Below, in pieces: positions 61,310 to 64,000 of a stretch of DNA of 64,000 nt. Numbering within the stretch: position 1 is the stretch's first letter; every line of letters begins with the position of its first letter. The stretch is from the NCBI GenBank assembly GCA_010645155.1, contig CM021316.1:1958589-2022588 (forward strand), given 5' to 3'. The stretch is from Tigriopus japonicus. Its lineage: Eukaryota; Arthropoda; Copepoda; Harpacticoida; Harpacticidae. The translations under genes and the position numbers were made by a program. The notes under the pieces are model-generated. The model saw only the letters and a list, made by a program, of their open reading frames with translations. It searched no databases and was not told where the DNA came from.

Positions 61310-62070
61310 CAGCCTTGATAACATCATTCAGGCGGCGGAGCGGGCCTTGGAGACTTGGAGACCTGAAGGTAGACATGTTCCTTTTTACCGTGGACTTTAA
61401 GAGCCCAAGCTGTTGTGAGGCTCCTTGTTAACCTTCCTTTGGAGCTCTGACCACAACTAAAAGTTGTATGGGCTTAGGTCCAGGCTGTTGGAAGGCCATT
61501 CATTGGGTTTGATGAAAACGTTAGAATTGTTGTTGAGGAAGTTGATGGCCTTTTTGGAGACATGGGGTGGTGCTGAATCTTGGATTCCATGAACTTTTGA
61601 TCTGCGGAATAGTGGGCAGCCAATCATGACAAAACTGCCTTGTCCAGGAGCCCCAAATTGATGTCCGTGTTCACCCTGACATCAGATGTAAAGGTGTGGG
61701 CAGGCATCACTTTCCCGTAAGTCCCATCCACAATGAAAATGGACTTTTCAGAAAAAAGTCTGACCACTCCCTGATTGGCCTTCATCTTTGTTGTAAGGTG
61801 TCACTTGCTTTTGACATAGGACTTCAGCTGAAGGTCTTCCTTGATTGCCCTCCTCACCATCCTCTTGCTCACTGACTGCCTTAAGCCAACATTCCCATGG
61901 AGAGGCCCGGGCTTACCATGATTGACCTTTTGAGGCTAAGAGGGTTGGAGTTCGTTTTTGGTTCTTGGGAGGACCACAAGACTTGTGTTCGATACCCTCC
62001 CCAGCTTTCAATCTCTTTACCACCCTGTAGATGGACTGGGAGGGGTGATTTGTTGTCGTGACTTTGCGGT
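61310..62070 (-). mobile_element. Dead mariner/Tc1-like transposon
   Basis: The minus strand reads in pieces as a mariner-type transposase: RMVRRAIKEDLQLKSYVKSK, then FSEKSIFIVDGTYGKVM, QDSAPPHVSKKAINFL and EWPSNSLDLSPYNF-stop-LWSEL. Several in-frame stops are visible and no frame is long enough to appear as an ORF. Terminal repeats are not recognisable. Confidence 0.75.
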
Positions 62071-62335
62071 GTTACCGGTTGAGTGTAATTCTTAGATCAC
62101 TTTACGTTTTTGCTCCTGGATCTTCATTTCGTTGTTTAAGAGAAAGATATTTTTACAACAACTGTAAAACTTACGTGGATCTTCCAGAAAAAAGGAAGAA
62201 ATTTGAAATCCGATTGTGCATTTAGAAGAATAATCAAACAAAACCAAAACTCAATAATCTCTAAATTAAAAGATGTTTAAATTAACCTAATGGCAGAAAT
62301 GTTTATTGCCTAAATCATATTGATTGGTTTTTATT

Positions 62336-62390
62336 TGTTTACAGGGAATCATATTCCTTGTCATTAATAAAAAAAAATCCGCACAAAAAC
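62336..62390 (+). repeat. Isolated LINE/SINE 3' tail
   Basis: TTTACAGGGAATCATATTCC, followed by TTGTCATTAATAAAAAAAAATCCGCAC, matches the LINE 3' end at 44051-44100 and the SINE tail at 32080-32130. No LINE coding part precedes it, so this is a strongly 5'-truncated insertion. Confidence 0.7.
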
Positions 62391-63900
62391 CACAAACGAG
62401 AAATCAAAACTTCAAAAAATACCAAAAAAGCCCCCACCTATAGCTATGGCGACTTTTGAAAGTGTACCGCGGATTATGACGCACCCGGTAGATTCTTTCA
62501 ACAACTAAGATTTTGATGAGCAAAACATTTCCACGTATTATGTAACCAAGGATGGGGTAACTGCAATACAATTACGTAATCATTTATATTTTTAGGCCAA
62601 GTAATTGTGATTGTAATTAATTACATTTTTGGCCACGTAATTGACGAATTTTCAATTACAAATTACCAATTACTTTTCAAAATCTTACTTCCTCAAATTA
62701 GCCATACAACCAATTTATCAGTTTTTTCTTGCAAAACAATGATTTTGTCATCAACTTGCGGTCAATGTGATGCCATGAACAGGTAGCTTTTTTTACAATA
62801 CACACCCAAGCTTTGATGTTTAAATACATTTAAACAATGATTTCTATATCAGGATTTAAGGCTTTTTACAACCAAGGGCAGACAAATGAAGCGCAAAAAT
62901 AAAGTTTTAAATCATCGTAATACTTGATATATATGTACAAAGTTCGTGTTTTCTGAAAAAGAAAAGTATGCCTTGTGATTGATGGTAAAATATTTTTGAT
63001 ATTTAAGCCGTTCATAAGCTTTTGGTTTTTGTAAATCACTCTTTGATTTAACCTATCAGGCATTATAAGTTGCTAGTTGTTTCATGCCTACTTTAAAATG
63101 GCAGATCTGTTTATTTTTCATCGTTTTGAAAAGGCAAAAGGGTGAATGAGACGGAAGAATTGTAATTGACATGTAATTGATATGCAATTGACATGTAATT
63201 GAAGTCAATTACATTTTCGGATAACGCAACTGTAATTGTACTAGGTGGGGTGAAAAGTAACCTCCTTGGCCGACAAAATGCAATGCTACGGCAAAATGTA
63301 CTTCTAGTAACTTGTAGTTCATTCATATTTAGGCGTTCAGTTCAAATTTCAATGGATTTTTGGCCTTCATTTTATTATGACACGTTATTGATGTTGGCGT
63401 GTTTGGAATCATGTTGAAAATGAACGAGATGAATTTACGGTTGAAAACGTCAATAAGTTCATGAAATGGGGCTGGCTGATCGGAAAGTGAAGGTGCGTGA
63501 ACTAACAGATATACTGAACTTTCTGTCATTCTCATCAGCACAGTTTTTTTGGAGGGCCTTCGACAACGTCCTTGATCGGTTGTGAAGTTTTGGAGATCAC
63601 GAAAGTGGCAAAACTAATATTTAACGGTTTGATCTGACGGAGCATTTAAAACATTACACTTATTCAACTCTTCTTTTGCTTCCTTCGCCATCTTGCTTAG
63701 TAAAAAATAGTGCTTGAATACAAAACGAAAATTGTGTTAATCCATTTTCGACAAGATGTCAAACACGTCAACATCAATCAATTGTCAAAACAAAATGAAG
63801 GGCACTCATCCATTAATATTTGAAATGGATGCCTAAATATGAATGGACTACAGGGCACTATAAGCTTTTTGCAATACCAATGCATCTTGGCGGTCAAGGA
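62391..63900. other. Repeat-rich tail without genes
   Basis: Short inverted AATTAC words (GTAATTG...CAATTAC) cluster at 62560-62680 and 63160-63240, related in style to the repeat at the window end. No gene recognised. Confidence 0.45.
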
Positions 63901-63917
63901 TGTTACTTTTCACTCCA

Positions 63918-64000
63918 CCTATTAATTAATTACATTTTTTGATGAAGTAATTGTACTTAATTACATTTTTTGATGAAGTAATTGTACTTAATTACATTTT
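63918..64000. repeat. 31-bp tandem repeat running off the right edge
   Basis: The unit TTAATTACATTTTTTGATGA (then AGTAATTGTAC) recurs without change at least twice and continues past the window. GTAATTGTACTTAATTAC is nearly self-complementary. Confidence 0.85.

Overview
This window is nuclear DNA from an animal. It holds spliced protein genes with GT-AG introns (and one GC-AG intron) separated by long AT-rich stretches full of transposon debris. The gene content (a secreted carboxylesterase, animal-type catalase and 1-Cys peroxiredoxin, ELP2, FBXO4 and an LRPPRC/bicoid-stability-factor-like protein), many introns of 50-70 nt, and abundant Tc1/mariner, hAT-type and foldback elements with a FLYWCH/MULE pseudogene suggest an arthropod, most likely a small crustacean such as a copepod. 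That taxonomic call is inference; no rRNA or mitochondrial marker is present.

Layout. 1-0.2 kb: a probable last coding exon running in from the left. 0.2-5.2 kb: no convincing gene. 5.28-6.76 kb (+): a two-exon polysaccharide-pyruvyl-transferase-like gene, a family better known from bacteria and fungi. 6.78-16.77 kb (-): a 12-coding-exon carboxylesterase whose stop codon lies 19 bp from that of the pyruvyl transferase; its tenth intron carries a decayed Tc1 element. 18.6-20.1 kb: a mariner-like element with clear ends. 21.26-23.71 kb (-): a four-exon gene for an unrecognised basic, probably nuclear, protein. 24.8-27 kb: a MITE and a 1-kb imperfect palindrome. 29.65-31.93 kb (+): a two-exon single-pass membrane protein, followed by a tRNA-derived SINE. 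34.5-36.2 kb (-): peroxiredoxin-6. 37.3-45.0 kb: a transposon graveyard (LINE fragments, FLYWCH/MULE pseudogene, MITEs, a hAT-type element nested in another, and a LINE inside a pair of 53-bp inverted repeats). 45.83-48.73 kb (+): catalase. 48.89-52.33 kb (-): LRPPRC-like. 54.28-58.06 kb (-): ELP2 and, directly upstream on the same strand, FBXO4, spaced like an operon. 59-64 kb: a minisatellite, a foldback element, a dead mariner and AATTAC-rich repeats.

Function. The recognised genes cover antioxidant defence (catalase, PRDX6), mitochondrial and tRNA biology (LRPPRC-like, ELP2), protein turnover (FBXO4) and secretory-pathway enzymes (carboxylesterase, pyruvyl transferase). Nothing shows that they act as one pathway. 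All exon models were assembled by hand from splice sites and reading phase; every multi-exon model below keeps frame from ATG to stop.
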